This document shows, in pieces, positions 32,857 to 46,183 of a stretch of 64,000 nt of DNA (within the stretch, counting starts at the first letter, position 1; the number at the start of each line of letters is the position of its first letter). The notes beneath the pieces were generated by a model, which worked only from the letters and a program-made list of their open reading frames with translations, made no database searches and was not told where the DNA came from. Origin of the DNA: Cytospora piceicola. Its lineage: Eukaryota; Ascomycota; Sordariomycetes; Diaporthales; Cytosporaceae. A program made the position numbers and the translations under genes. The stretch is from positions 1,116,001 to 1,180,000 of the forward strand of contig JALQBC010000002.1 in assembly GCA_023375675.1 (NCBI GenBank), in the 5' to 3' direction.

Positions 32857-35200
32857 AACGGGACAGGATCAAGTCAAAGGTGTCAAGACCACAGGCGCTC
32901 AAGCACGACGGTGCTCAGCTCAATTCATCTGATGACGCACCGTTCCGTAGTGTTAGAGGACTAGCGACCGGCTTCACAGCTTCCCAGAGAGCAGAGTTTT
33001 GAGTTTGCAGGGTTGAGGAAGTCGGTTCCAGACGGGCTCTTCCAAACGACTGCTTGGCGTTCAGCAATGATGAGTTGTGCTGAGAAATGCGGTGTCATGC
33101 AGCAGAAGCTTCTAAGCTATTTGATCCAAGAATACGTGGCGCAGCTTCGGACACCAGGTTTGCTTTTTCGCGATAGCAGCAAAGGTGACTGTTGATCCAA
33201 GCGGGTGGGAAAGGAGGGGGGGGGTCAAGTGGGATGTGGATGAATTGTCCGAGGACGTCGAAATTGTCGGTCTAACTTCTCAAGACGAAGCTTCGAGGCG
33301 CTGGTCCAAGAATGGGCGAGGAACCCGGCGTGAGAGTTCTCCAACCAAGGTTGTACGTTGAGGAATAGTGCGGCCAAGAGTGAAAACCAGAAGTGATGAG
33401 CGTGGACGCCAAAGTGGTCGCGGGTGAATAATAAGCAATGCAGCCCCTATGTCCAGTGCAAATTCCCCTCTTATCAACGAGTGTTGTGCAGTTGCTTTGC
33501 GGCGCCAAAAGTAGTTGTGGCGACCAAATGCGGACAATTGTTGCGAGGTACGGATGTGAAGAAGACACCGAGGATCGGAAAGCGGATGACGACCACGTGT
33601 GGTGATGATTCTAGATCAAAGGTGGTGGTGGTATTTGCGTTGCGTGTATTGCGTGTATTGCGTGCAATGGGTGTGTCCAGTATGCGGGCCAGCTATGGGG
33701 AGAGTCTGGAAAATGGGAAGCAAGGGGAACGGCAGAGGGGCACAAAGGACTAATAATAATAATTACCATTAAATGGTAGTAGTAGGAGGAAGGGGGGGGG
33801 GGAGGAGGGCACAAAATCAGGTTACCGATGGAAGGGTACACAGGTAAGATTTAAACAAGAGGGAAAGCAAGGTTGGGGATTGGGAAAGACTCGAGTTGGG
33901 TTGGCGAGTTGCGATTTGTCTGGGTTTTTGGAGCCGCGGGAGACGTGCAAGGTAAAGGCCAATAAGTCCAGATGTCCAGGCAGGGGAGGGTACTGGAACT
34001 GTGGAAGTACATGGTATGTACCGCAAAGAACGGTTGTACCCACAGGCACGCACGACGTCGACAGGGGACTCACCGACGTCCAACAGCCCTGCTCCCTGTC
34101 TGCACATGAGATGTCGATGCAATGTGTGGGAAAACCGGGAGAATCTGAGAGGCGCAGAAGCAAAGATCCTTGTAATGCGCTAGTACCGTGACAAGACAGA
34201 TTGGCGTGAAGTGGGGGGGAGGAGGAGGCGGGGGGACGGAATGACAGGGGGGAAGGAAGGAGAAAAGAGAGGTGTGTACTGTATGTATTTTACGGGCAGA
34301 AGAGGAGAGAAGAGAGGGGGGTGGATCGCTGGCAGGCAGGATTTTGTAGTCCATGTTTTGTAGTCCATGTACTATGTAAAGGTTACTGGAGCCTGGAGAG
34401 GTGTGTTTTTTTTTTCCTTTCCTCTTCTTCCCGTGCCCCGTGCAGCCGTGTCCCTGGGAGAAGAGAAGACAGGGAAAGGCCACCAACAAAAAAAAAAAAG
34501 GCGGGCATGTCCCATCTTCCTGTGGGACTTGATGAGACCGGGAAGGGTTGTTGACGACAAAAAGGAGATCCCGATTTGCAATGCGGGTCCGGCACCCGAC
34601 CTTCGTTCCCTCTCATCCAAGGGAAAACAACGGTCAGCAACCGTGTCATCCAGACAGACAGACAACCAGACCAAAAACAAAAAAAAACACCACCTACCAC
34701 CAGACAATGCAGCCCAGTCATCAAAGCGCTTACACGGCTTTTGCCCAAGCCCAAGCAGAAAAGGGAAAAAAGGGTGTGAACACAGATGGAACGTGATTCG
34801 TGATTTTCCTGTTGTCGGGTTTTCTTCTGGTTGTTTTTTTTCGCTCGTAGCGTACGTAGCAGCAATCTCTCATCCACAAAGGATGCACGCAATAGTATTT
34901 CACGAGCCTGTCTCGGCCTCAGCAGGAAGATTGCCGTGCAAGCGAGATCGGGCCCTGCCTTGTTGACTGACGCATCGCAGTGCGCACGACATCTTTCGAA
35001 GGCCAGATGAGAATCAAGTACGCAGATTCGTTTCGTACTGTACTGTGCTAGGTATGTATCTACTACCTTACCTGAGTACCTAGGTGGTTGGTTACTATGC
35101 GTACTGTAGGTATTTTACGGAGCACCACCCGGACCGAACTCTGGCAACGGCCAAGATTGCCCGTGGTTTGGTCGGTCGGCCACGATACTAGCTAGGCAGC

Positions 35201-35218
35201 TACCTACCTAGGTAGGTA
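35201..35218. repeat. 18-bp perfect palindrome TACCTACCTAGGTAGGTA
   Basis: A perfect self-complementary 18-mer containing the decamer TACCTAGGTA at its centre. It is the longest clean member of the dispersed palindrome family seen in this window. Confidence 0.9.
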
Positions 35219-35567
35219 GGCACATGTAACGGAGTTGTGATGTAGACAATGTTAACAACAACGGCGATGGTCCCAACTTCCCCGTGCGGGAACCTGCGCC
35301 GGGCTGGGCTGGCCTGCCTCCCTGCCCTGGATCTGGAGACAGTGAACAGAAGAGATCGCTGTACTGTCACGATATCTCGATTGCGTAGCAGGGGGTAGGA
35401 GAATATGCAGGAGCGGTAATCTCTCATCTCTCTTGACGAAAAGTGGTGCGACTTTTTGTGGGTGGGATTTGGGACCAGGGTGGATTCGAGGTGGTAATTG
35501 GACTCAATGCACGCCTTTCTGACAGCTGGATCGAAGTCCGCATTTGCAAGCAAGCGATGGTGGTGGG

Positions 35568-35619
35568 TGGATGTGTGTGGTGGATGTGTGTGGTGGATGT
35601 GTGTGGTGGATGTGTCAGT
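35568..35619. repeat. 13-bp minisatellite (TGGATGTGTGTGG), four units
   Basis: Three perfect units and one variant in head-to-tail order, followed at 35700-35790 by an irregular array built on GGACATCAT/GGATATCAT. Open frames across it read as CGGCVWWMCVVD-type repeats and are artefacts. Confidence 0.88.
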
Positions 35620-36054
35620 GTGGTGGATGGGTGGATTTTCAAGTTGGGAGGGTGTGGGCATGCGCTTCCGGGGTCCACGGGTCTCTCCCAACAAGGCCAT
35701 CACCATCATGGATTATCACGGATATCATGGATATATATCATGGACATTATGGACTTATGGTCCTATGGACATCATGGACATCATGGCTACCCTCATCAGG
35801 CTACATACTCTACAAATGGCAACCTTGGAAACCATCGAGTACCGGTTTTGGCAGTCTACCGTACGCGTATGCGTATGTGTATTCCTTCCGTATGCGTATG
35901 CGCGTGTAATAAACTCGTATCTCAGGTTCGTTGTTGTCCAGAGTCGCATCGGTTGTGTTGGCAGGTCCCGCTAGACAATCCATGGTTGACAATACATAAG
36001 AATGGTTCCAGCGACAGGCACCGCAGGCACCCGCGGGAAGACGTGTACCCAGGT

Positions 36055-36140
36055 ATCTACGTATCGCAGTATGTACCTAGGTACCTAGGTAAGTACCTAA
36101 CGAGCTAGGTACTTGTGCTAGTTACTTAAGTACTAAAGTA
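36055..36140. repeat. cluster of TACCTAGGTA-type palindromes
   Basis: Two overlapping exact copies (36074-36083 and 36082-36091) are flanked by degenerate relatives built on AGGTA, TACCTA and CTTAAGTAC. A second cluster with one exact copy lies at 36405-36460. Confidence 0.85.
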
Positions 36141-36529
36141 CAGCATACCGCGTCCCAAGAGACACGTGCAGACGTTGAAAAAGTTGGGGTATAGTAACCA
36201 AATCAGGTAAGACACATTCCCTACTTAGCCAGAACCGGCTAGAGGGGGGATCTCGCAGCCCAAAGTCCTGCCGCACTGTACATTGTACTGCTGAGATCCG
36301 GTGCAGATTAATAGTGTAGATTACTTACAGATGGGATGCGCCATATTATGTCATCTAGTCAATAATATCTCCGGGGTGCATCCGTACTGCCATGTTCCCC
36401 CCGTATCGTACCTACCTAGGTACCTACCGAGGTACCTACACTGTAGTGTAGGTAGTGTGAGTACCTCGATCTCGCTTACATACACACACTATTGTGGACA
36501 GCGACAGTCAAGCCAGATGCTCCCCAATA

Positions 36530-36570
36530 CCACACACACACACACACACTCTCTCTCTCTCTCTCTCTCC
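36530..36570. repeat. (AC)n-(TC)n compound dinucleotide tract
   Basis: AC units lead directly into TC units, like the tract at 25115-25150. Confidence 0.9.
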
Positions 36571-39500
36571 CTCGTCCCTCTCTGGATAAAACGGACACAG
36601 GCATTTTGTTCGGACAACTTACACAAAGGGAAAAAACAAACAAAAGAAAAAGTAAAAATACGGGCGGCTACCTTCTGCCACTGCAATGCAGTGCGTTCTG
36701 ACGGACGAATCGAGAAAGGTATCTCGAGCTCGACGTGACGATGAAGCTCGAAGCTCGAGCCACCTTCAAACAAGCCTGCAGCCAGAACACTTCGAAGTGA
36801 TCAACTCACTCCTGCTCATGTGTGGAGTAATCCATAGTAGAGTGGAGTGCAATGCATGTTTCGCTGAAACACACGGATTCAACGGCTGGGATCGTCCACA
36901 AGGTACAGACAGACCTGACAGACAGTACGGCAACAGTAGGAGCCATCCGTCACTTGGTGATGTGCTGACCTACGGTTTACCATCTTCTCAGCTCTTTCCC
37001 TACCTAAGCATTCCCTCATTAACAGCACTTGAGCCCTTGTCGTGCCGGATGGCACCATCACTATAATAATCTTTGGTATCGTCATCGTCATCACCAATTT
37101 TTGGTGTCGTCATCATCGTCGGCCTTCTGCCAACTGCAACGGCACTGCCGAGGCTATCACACTTGCTCACATGCTCAAGAGTGCTTGCCCAGGTGCTTCA
37201 TGCACGCACACTCAGATGGACGACATGATCTTGATCCTTCATCTTGATCTCGCATCGCACAGCAGTCCAAGGCTCAAAGCGGCCTAGGCTTTTTGCCTTA
37301 CCAGATCGCAATCCTTCCGCTCTTCTGGTTCCACCAGCGGCTACTTAATTCCGCCCTCTGACCAACACTTCTCCGCCCAACTCGTTTATACCTGCCTTGG
37401 GTACCCAGAAACCATCAAATGTTGTTTTGGCGGTCAGGCTGAACCATCGAAGCCGTGCCGGCGCTGGTGTTGGTCTTGGTTACACACTGGATTTCGATGG
37501 TTCGCTTGGCTCTCAACGGGCCTTGAAGTTCCGCTTATTCGGCTCGCAGTTCCTATAACCCCTCAGCAGCACGTTGGCTTACTACATACACCACAAGAGC
37601 GTGTGGCCCGCCGTCGATGGACCCCCGATACTGCATGGGGCTGATCAATGACTCCCTCACGAGGCGGCATCTCGAGTCGTCACCTGACGTCAGCATGCCT
37701 TGAAGTGCCGGAGGAAGTTATCCAGCCAGCCATCCCACAGGGAGGCAATTTGAGATCGGGCCCCGCCCTTGCGCCTTCATTCGATAAGCTCAACCTGTCA
37801 GCGCTGGTCAGGGCACCACCTTCTCATCTCGGGTGTCTGAACGCCCTGCACCTAACGGTCCGGATCTGGTCCAATTTTCTGTCACAATGTGACATGCAAC
37901 ATTGACAAGCTGGCTGGGCGACAAGGGCGATGTTTACGCCGTTAATATCAGGGGCCTCGCAGATGGCTGCTGGATCCAGTAAGCCCTCGTGCAGCGACCG
38001 GCTACGAAGCACACGCAATGCAAGGGTGATCCTATCAAATCATGTGACGGACAACCTACAGCCTCCCACCCACCACTCACCACTCACAACGGACCTATAT
38101 GGCATCCTGGGGTTCCTTTTCCGGACTTGCGAAGCTCACCCGGAGGACGAACGATCGCCATTCACTTACTGATTGCCTGCTGCTTTTCCTCCGCATATAG
38201 AGCCGCCTCCAATCGTGGACTTCAAACTTCAGACCAACGCCACTGCAGGCCAATGGTAAACCTCACATGGCTCCTTTGTTCGCCTTGCATAAGAGGCACC
38301 TGCGTGCCTTTGTTCTCACGGCCCGGGCCCTGCATAGACGAACGATGCGGCAAGCAGAGCCTTCGGCTTGTTGTCCTTGGGCTCGCTCATCTATTGAATA
38401 CTCGAAGGCCTCAGATCATTTTGTAGCTTTTCTATGACCTTGGGGCCATCGAGATGGAACTTTACAGAAAGCGCAGAAGACGTCTGCGTCCCAGATTGCG
38501 CAAGCTCTTGGATTTCTGTTCGCGACCAAGTCATCTGTGTGGTATGGCATGTAAGGTTGATGCAGCGTGGCAGCTTTCAACGTTTCACTTATATACATCC
38601 TGCAGCCGAGCGAGTGACCAGCAGCTCCAAGACTCACCCGGTCCCGACCTGCAACACGACTCTCTTTTTCTACTGTTGATGAAGCTTCCGTCGAGTCTGA
38701 AGGCTTACAAAGCAGACAAACCTACCAAGGCAATACACCTACTGTGATGCACATATTGCAACCCACTGGCGCAGTGGCACTTGGTACAACGTCTCACCGC
38801 GGTACGATAGTAACTACATACGACTCAGATCCTAGGAGAGTAACCTGACAAACTCTATTTGATATTGCGGAGACTTTACGACTCGCGTTGTACAGTGCAG
38901 ACTGTCACCCGAACCCGAGATGTGCTGACATCGTGCATGAGACGCATGCCAACAAACAAAAGGCGCCTTCCTGTCCGGCAATAATTCTCGAATTTGTCTG
39001 CAGGGTAGACATGTCCAATGAAATCCAATTCAGAGGTACAATTTAGCAGCCTCAATCCGCTCGCTCGGACATTGCCTTGTCTTCAGGAGGCACGAACCCT
39101 CGTTGTTCACGGTATGATTCGTACATGGGGCAGAGCGTGCACCGTTGTAATCTACCAGGCATTCGAACAGGCAGGCATCCGGTTCATGGCCATGCGAAGG
39201 GAAACAACGAACTGTCAGACGTCAAGGCCTAATCCGAGAATGAAGGTGATATTGTCCAAGATATTGAGTTGTCCTGAATCATGATCACAATGCACCTATC
39301 AACTTCGACCTTTACTGAAGCGCCATATCGTGACCAGGAAGATACCACGGCTTTAGTTCCGCTTCCGTTGGGATTTACTCAGGACCATGACATCGTCATC
39401 CTGTCAAAATCCTCGGATCTAAAAGCGATCTCGATTATCCACAGATTAAATATCGACATGCCTCGTGAGTGAGATTCGACGTTGGTTCCAAAAGCCGGCT

Positions 39501-42419
39501 TTTCTCAAGGCAAATCTATTGCGGGTCCTGAGCTGCAGAAATCAGCCCATTTCTTCAGCGCACAAGAGTGAGGCTCTGCTAGGGGCCAGTTCTCTTGGAC
39601 GGAAGCTCACCCGGGACCCCGTGACCCCACGATGATAATACGACGTGGCAGGGCGGGCCTTGTATAGTCAGATCCTGCCTGGCCTGTCACTTTTCTTCTT
39701 GTCGTCACCGCTCACATGCATACTGTGAGAAGTGGACACCTTGTTTGACAGCTGTTTGCGTCCGTGTTAAGGTTCGGTGGGGCCCCTGTCGATTTTGGAT
39801 CTGGGAACCCACTCCAGGATCGCACGTCTTGCCCCTCAGCCCCTGAATGCAACGAATCGGCCCCGTGGGCCCGTTTTCATAACCCTTCAAGCTTCGAGAA
39901 CATTTCAGGAAAAGGTGTACCCCACCCAGGGAGGACTGGGTACAAACTGTGTGGACAGACTCCGATCGCGCCGGGTAATGGTTGTCGGTCACAGGCCTGC
40001 TACCATGTCAGCATGTACGTACAATACCCTCCAAGTACAAGGTCATTGCCAGCACCAGGAGGAGGGCTTCAGGTCGTCGGTGAGGCCTTGCCGCCGGTAT
40101 CCCCGTACAATCTATAGTGTACCAAAGTCAACTCGCGGGACGCCGTATATGTGTCCAGCTACTTTGCTTAGTATAGTATACTATGCACAACGAGAACCAC
40201 ACAGCTGTTGCAGGCTGACACCGCCTATGGAGACAAAGGGGGCGGGTGCCGAACTTTACTCTGTATCGCAGGCGCAGCTCGTCACAATCGCAGCCAACTA
40301 GGCCAACGTGCGCGACGCGCGAGTGACGCCATGACCCTTCAGCAGCACTCCCTCACAGCGTTGATCACATCCTCCCTCGGTACCTGGGACGATAGTTCAC
40401 TGCTCCTTGGCGGGAAAATCAGCTCCAGGCGTGCCTGGAGCATTTTACATACTATTTACAACGGTGCGGGTTTCGTCGTGTCCTGAGTCCTGACCGCCCC
40501 CTGTGAGATGGGGTTTTTTGGGACTGTATCGACAAAGAATGGGGACCAGCCACCCGAGACTCGAGACCGACCTTGTGATCTGAAATCGTTCGATCTTGCG
40601 GAGCAAATCCGGTTCAAGTGGCACCCACTGGGCAGGATCACCACCCACCCCCCCTGCACCCCTCCTAATGGAAAAGAAGCCCATGCACGATCTTCAGCGA
40701 CAGCCGGCAGGGCAAAAGTTCGAGTCGGCCGGAGACTGTTGCCGATCTGGGAAAAACACCCATCAGGAGCTGTCAAATCACGGGCCCGATCACGATGGGA
40801 CCGATCTGCATACATTTGGGGGGGTCCTTGGGAGAGATTGCCGTGTTTCCACTGAGATCCGGCTCACCACCGCAGGAGACCAAATCTCTACATATCCTTT
40901 CCACTGGGTCATCGTCCTTTCTGGCAGTGGTGCAAGCGAGGTGTCTGCAGCGGTAGTGCCCCACGCGCTACCGCGTCCTCATCGGCCCCCCCTATACTGA
41001 TGATCCTTGGGCCTTTCGGACCGGAAACTCTGGTCACAATCATAAATTTTGAGGAGGAGCCGCCCAGAGGCTCGGCGTTGGGTCCGCAATCTGGCGAGCA
41101 ATTAACGGGAGTACCACCCAGTCCAAGCGCCCTCCCCCCCCCTCCTCCCTGGACAGCTCTTTTCTGCCCCCAGATCGACTAGGCAGTATTTTCCAGAGCA
41201 TGGGCGAGGCAGCCCTGGTCGCCCGTGTGTTGTGATCTACGCAGTAGATCATGCATTGCAGCTTGCATTTCGTTGGGAACCCGTGGAAGAGGGACAGGCA
41301 GCTGTCAAGCCGTCAAACATGCATAGCTCGAGGCACCCGCTGCAAGCCATTTTTCCCGCCCAGAGAAGCATACATCCCTCACATGTCACGTTTGCGATAG
41401 CGACGAGTTGTTGCTTATTGCGCCGACCAACCAACCCGAGTAAGCGCCTGGATGCTGGGGCTGCGGCTTGCAAGCCTCACTGTCCGACACGCCTCCCAAG
41501 AACGCCTTGTCGACCCTTCGCCATGTGGCGAGATCTGAGACGGCCACGAGGTGGCCCCTGTGGGATTCGGGACCACGTCTGGAGCCCACTCAGGAGCGGG
41601 CGCGATGAGAGACGGTGTGTCCCGTAATCCGGGGCCTTTTTTTTTATTATGATCTTTGATACCTAGATATCTACCACCAATCATCCTGTTCGCGGTCGGG
41701 CGAACGAGAAATTGAAAGATGGTTGTACCAATTACTGCTAATGAAGTGCTTTCGGCGAGCAGGTGATGGATCATCTACATCAGACCCCGTAATCCTGCAG
41801 TTCCTCGCGAACGCATGTGGCGGCATCGGCCCAGAGGGGGCCTCCAGACCGGTGTGCAACCTTCCAGTTCGCGCGCTGTTCGCTGCATCTTCGTCGTGCG
41901 CCCGCCCATATTGGCGTGACTCCCGGGGGGGAAGCGCACGCCGGAGCAGAAGAGGGGGGGGGGGAGGGGATGAGGTGGAGAGGCCATTCCACAGAAAGAC
42001 TGTCGAATTTGGTCTTGCGACCGGTCTCCGTGCTTGTGTCAAGGTGGAAGTAGTGGCCCTGCTCGAATATTCTCCGAGTTGCACAAGCACAATATACACA
42101 CAAGCACACACACCACAGCACAGCAGAGGGATGACGTGACGGCGTCCGGAAAAAGAGCCGTGTACCCACCGTACAGAGAGAAGGCGCACCGGCGCACACG
42201 ACGCAGCGGACGACGACGGCCAACAACTAGGTGGTACCTCGAAGGGCACAAACTTGCACTACAGCATCTCGAGGTACGCTGGCCGATCCGTAAAGTCCTT
42301 GCAGGGCAGGCCTCCTCCTCTTTTTTTTTGTGTCCTTCAAAGGGGGAGGGGGGGGGAAGGAACGAACACAAACCCACCCTTCCTCCCCCCACACCTCAAT
42401 CTCGTATTATGAACCTGTC

Positions 42420-43188
42420 ATGGCGGCTCCGGAGGAAGAACGGGATGCAGCATCTGACCTCTCCGCGATGCGCGCATCTTTGTCCTCCGTTCCCTCTGGT
42501 GCCGGAGCACAAAAGGTGAGTATCTTCCGGGGGGGGGGGCAAGGTGGGCGCTGTGCCTCATGTGAAACCTCAGGACTTAGTGATTGGTGTTGACGTGAGC
42601 CGGTCGAATCAGGACAATAAATCACAGGCTTCTTAATTTGGCCCCCTCCCCCTTCCTTTCTCTGGCTGACCCTGATTCGCTGTTGAGAAGGGAGGGGGGG
42701 GGAGGAAGAAGGAAGAAGTGGTTGACGGAAAATGCCTAATGTACCCGTCTCTCTGCATCCACTGACAGGAGCCACACACCACACACCACACACCACACCG
42801 AAGTCCGGGGATCTGTATCCTTGACTCACCCCGTGCCCTCTCTCATCGGACCTATCTGAGATCCTCCAGACTGGCGGAGATCGTGTCAAAGCCCAGGCGG
42901 CCAATGACCGCTGCCCCGGCGGCTGCAACGGCAAAGGTCTTTTTGGCGTTTTCGGGAGGGGGTGGGGGAAGCGGAGGAGGAGGGAGTTACACGCCTGGAC
43001 AAAGAGAAAAGAGGTTCATGACATGTACCCGGGGCACAGATATGCCTATCGTCAAACCCTTAGTATCGCATTCACCCATTGTCATCAATAATATATGCTT
43101 TGGAGCTGTGCAACACGCACGCTGGGGGAGGGGGGGAGGGAGGGGTCTTGTGACGGGCACAGATTTGACAAGCAGACCATGCTGGTAG
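42420..43188 (+). CDS. possible two-exon ORF (171 residues), unrecognised
   Basis: An ATG at 42420 opens MAAPEEERDAASDLSAMRAS and ends at AAAAG|GTGAGT (42515/42516). An acceptor CTGACAG at 42768 leads to an exon that stays open to a TAG at 43188. The intron would be 253 nt with a CTGAC branch-like sequence just before the acceptor. The first exon looks coding in composition. The second reads as His/Thr-rich sequence from a CACAC array and then Gly-rich sequence from G runs, which weakens the case. Other acceptors (for example near 42869) give a different second exon. No family is recognised. Confidence 0.2.
42772..42799. repeat. CCACACA tandem repeat
   Basis: Three to four units of CCACACA(C) inside the possible second exon described at 42420. 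Confidence 0.85.
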
Positions 43189-43240
43189 AGAGCATCACAT
43201 CGGCGACACCAGGGAAGGGGGTTTTCCGGTAACCTCCCCG

Positions 43241-43263
43241 CTGGCTGGCTGGCTGGCTGGCTG
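43241..43263. repeat. (CTGG)5-6 tetranucleotide repeat
   Basis: Perfect CTGG units; a shorter relative occurs near 46990-47010. Confidence 0.88.
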
Positions 43264-43510
43264 TGGTACGACTCGATTCGTCGAGGGAGGCTGCTTTGCG
43301 GCGTCGGATGCAAACTTGCATCTGTGCGGTGACCACAAAATATGATTGTCACTGAGTCACGATCACCTGTCACATATCGAGAGGTTTATCACCACGGGAA
43401 GAGATGAGACGGTGAGAAGAGACATGTCGAAGGAATCGATCGATCAACGAGGGGGGGCCACATGAAAACGAAAGAAGAAGAAAAGAGTCGCTTGCCACGG
43501 CTTCAATGGC

Positions 43511-44080
43511 ATGCACTCCCTCAGGTTATGCTTGTCGCTTTGCTTGCTTTATTTGCGGGTCGTATCTTCCCACCCAGCAGATAGATATTGCTTTGTCCAG
43601 CAGCCTCCCGTCCGGCATCTGGTCACCCAGGGAACAAGAAGGGACGATCAGGGGATGACAGGAAGCGCACATATCACGACGCTTCCCCGTCACTGCATAA
43701 CCGAGTGCGAAAAGCTTAATGTATGCAAAAAGCATCGAGACACGCGGGAAGGGGCGCATCGTGCAACGGCGACATGTCTTCTCACGCCCTCTTCTTCATG
43801 CGTACACGCACTGCACAGCCGGCTGGGCTGGGCTGGACTGGACGCAGGCCAGAGTCGAAAGCAGCCGGCCCCCAAGGAAGGGAGGGGGTGTGGAAAAGGT
43901 CGTTGGGTGGTGTTTTGTCAGAGTAGCGCCAACGGTTGCCAGAAGGAGGAGGCGTTGGTCCCCCAATGCTCTTTCTGGCAGGTGATCGGCCAAGGCGGGC
44001 GGCCCTATGTGAATGTATCTATGTGGGTGGTAGACCACCAAACTAACAAGTGCGATCTATGTCTGGCACTTTGTCAGTAG
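43511..44080 (+). CDS. possible small cysteine-rich secreted protein (189 residues), weak
   Basis: The unspliced frame starts with a signal-peptide-like segment (MHSLRLCLSLCLLYLRVVSS) and carries about 13 further cysteines, several near the C-terminus (CDLCLALC). Size, signal and cysteine content fit the general profile of secreted effector-like proteins. No family is recognised. The reading frame lies in a gap where random open frames of this length occur, and no paralogue or promoter feature supports it, so chance is at least as likely. Confidence 0.18.
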   Translation: MHSLRLCLSLCLLYLRVVSSHPADRYCFVQQPPVRHLVTQGTRRDDQGMTGSAHITTLPRHCITECEKLNVCKKHRDTREGAHRATATCLLTPSSSCVHALHSRLGWAGLDAGQSRKQPAPKEGRGCGKGRWVVFCQSSANGCQKEEALVPQCSFWQVIGQGGRPYVNVSMWVVDHQTNKCDLCLALCQ

Positions 44081-46159
44081 GCAGGGGGAAGTTCTACGCG
44101 CTGCAGGCCACCCTCGTTGTGGGACGAGACGTCTTCAGGTCTCGCCGTTGTTCTAGGAGCGGCCGGTCGGTTACAGATGCGACCAACAGCCCGTTGCATT
44201 CCTGTCTGGCAGGTATCCTATCTGCAACGGAGAAAGAGTGTGTGGTCCGGCTTGGTTGGGCTGCATCCTCTTGTATGTCTCTCTCACACTCACCCACACA
44301 CTTACTCACTCGCTCGCTCGCTCACTAACCCGCCTCGCGTTTCTCTCTTCCTTTGCGCGGCGGGTTTGACATCTGTTACGCAGGGAGTAGCCCTCTCCAA
44401 GGCAGGCGTCCGTGGTTCCTCGTCGACGCAGCCTCCCGCCCATGTTCGGTTGTTACCCAGCCTCGGGATCCCGATATATATACATGTTCAGACAAGAACA
44501 AAAAGCCCAAGCCAACATGACTGCTTGTCGTTCACAGATTGGGGTGGGAGGGTGCATCAACCCACTTCAGCCTTGTTCCGGAATCAATCCCGCTGTGTCT
44601 CGCCTTGGTACGCCTCCAGCAATTTACCGCCACGGTGACGATGTGTAGTTTCCTGTCTCTCTCAACGCTTTACACATACAGAGAAGTGGACTGGTTGAAG
44701 TCTTCACCGTTCTTCAAGGTATGAGACCGGTGTGAGACAGCCTCGGGGCAACCTTCCTCTTTATGTGAAAGATCTGACGGGGTACGGGGGATACCTACTG
44801 TTGGGGAGGAAAAGTGACAGAGAGAGGAGGGGGTTAAACCCAAGCGAGCACGTCGCACTTTTGGACCGAGAATAGGCAATACGCCGCCCATACATTGCCG
44901 ATCACAAGCTTATTACAGGAAAGATGGCCGCACATACGATCTGACGGATCGCATCTCTTTGGGACAGGAGGGAGGGGGGAGGGAAGGTAGCCAGCCCTCT
45001 GCCGATCAACCCTAGCACTCGGAATGGAGCCGACTGTGGGCTTGTCCAGCCTTTTTGTGATATGTCACATCTCACCACGAAAAGCAACCCATGTTACTTG
45101 TGACAAGGTATGTAGAAAAGGGAAAGGAAGAGCAATCAGGGCTGAGGGGGGGCAGCCCACACGCGCCCGTTGGCTCAACGGTGCATCGTGGCCGCAGGAC
45201 GCTGACGTCCTCGAAAAGTCCCGAACATACGATTTTCCCACATGGGCGAACCAACAAACCTGCCCTCCACCCCCCCCCCCCCGCCGTTCTCCATCTCGCC
45301 TGCACAGTTGTATAGTGTAAGATTTCCTGCCCATTCCTGCCCCTACAGTACCCCCCTTCTCCATCCTCCCCTCGGCTCGACTTGTCACTTTGTCCACACA
45401 CCCACCCACCAAGGTGCCAACAAAATCTTATCGAGATTTCCAGATGATCTCGTGTCGGGAGGGGCGATCCTAGCCGCTTCCGTGCACGCTCGGCCGCTCG
45501 AGGTCCACTCGAGGACCACCGATGATGGATAGTGATGCGGTGATGGTGATGATGGTGGTTGATGGTGATGTATGGTGGTTGATCGACGGCGTGGGGCATG
45601 GGGGCAGCGGCGCACCAGCGTTGTATACTATGAGCTCAGCAACATGGGCCGGGATCAACCTTTCACTTTTTGTCTTTCCTTTTTGCTCTTGGCCCTTTCC
45701 CGCGTCGGGGCTTTTTCTTTTCTTTCCCTTCCTCCCCTTTCTTGCAATTCTTGTCTCCCGTTCTGATTCTCGGTTTTGTGCCCTGCAAGTCCTGAACGCG
45801 GGGGAGGGGGACTGAGACATGACGGGGCGTGATGGACGTCAAGTGAGACCACACGTGATGGGACACGTTCGCGGTTCTTCATCAATAGTCCGGACCGGCA
45901 GACGCAACGTAGGTAGATTACGGAGCGGCCTCCGTGCCATGTCATTCGCTCGCCTGCCGGTGCTGTTGTTCTTTGAGATAGATCATCTCACCCCGTCTCG
46001 TCGTCACAGCACACGGACCGCGAGCCAGTTGGACTTTGGCAGCCTTCCTGTCATATATTGGGTAATTTCGATATGTGACAGGCCGGCCTGCCCTCCAACG
46101 AGGGCTGTCAAGAGAGCGGGGGGGTTTTCCTACAACACCTTGTCAGCGGACCATACACA

Positions 46160-46183
46160 ATCTCACACACACACACACACACA
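46160..46183. repeat. (CA)n microsatellite
   Basis: About eleven CA units in intergenic DNA. Confidence 0.88.

Noticed and set aside
35568..35800. Spaced repeats that might suggest a CRISPR-like array
   Set aside because: Units are head-to-tail with no unique spacers, and the sequence is eukaryotic.
39150..39190. TTCGAA-type match suggesting a second tRNA T arm (minus strand)
   Set aside because: The stem does not pair and no D arm or acceptor stem lies at the right distance.
40200..42250. Cluster of overlapping open frames on both strands
   Set aside because: Several frames of similar length overlap the same DNA, none with a domain; the pattern is typical of GC-balanced noncoding sequence.
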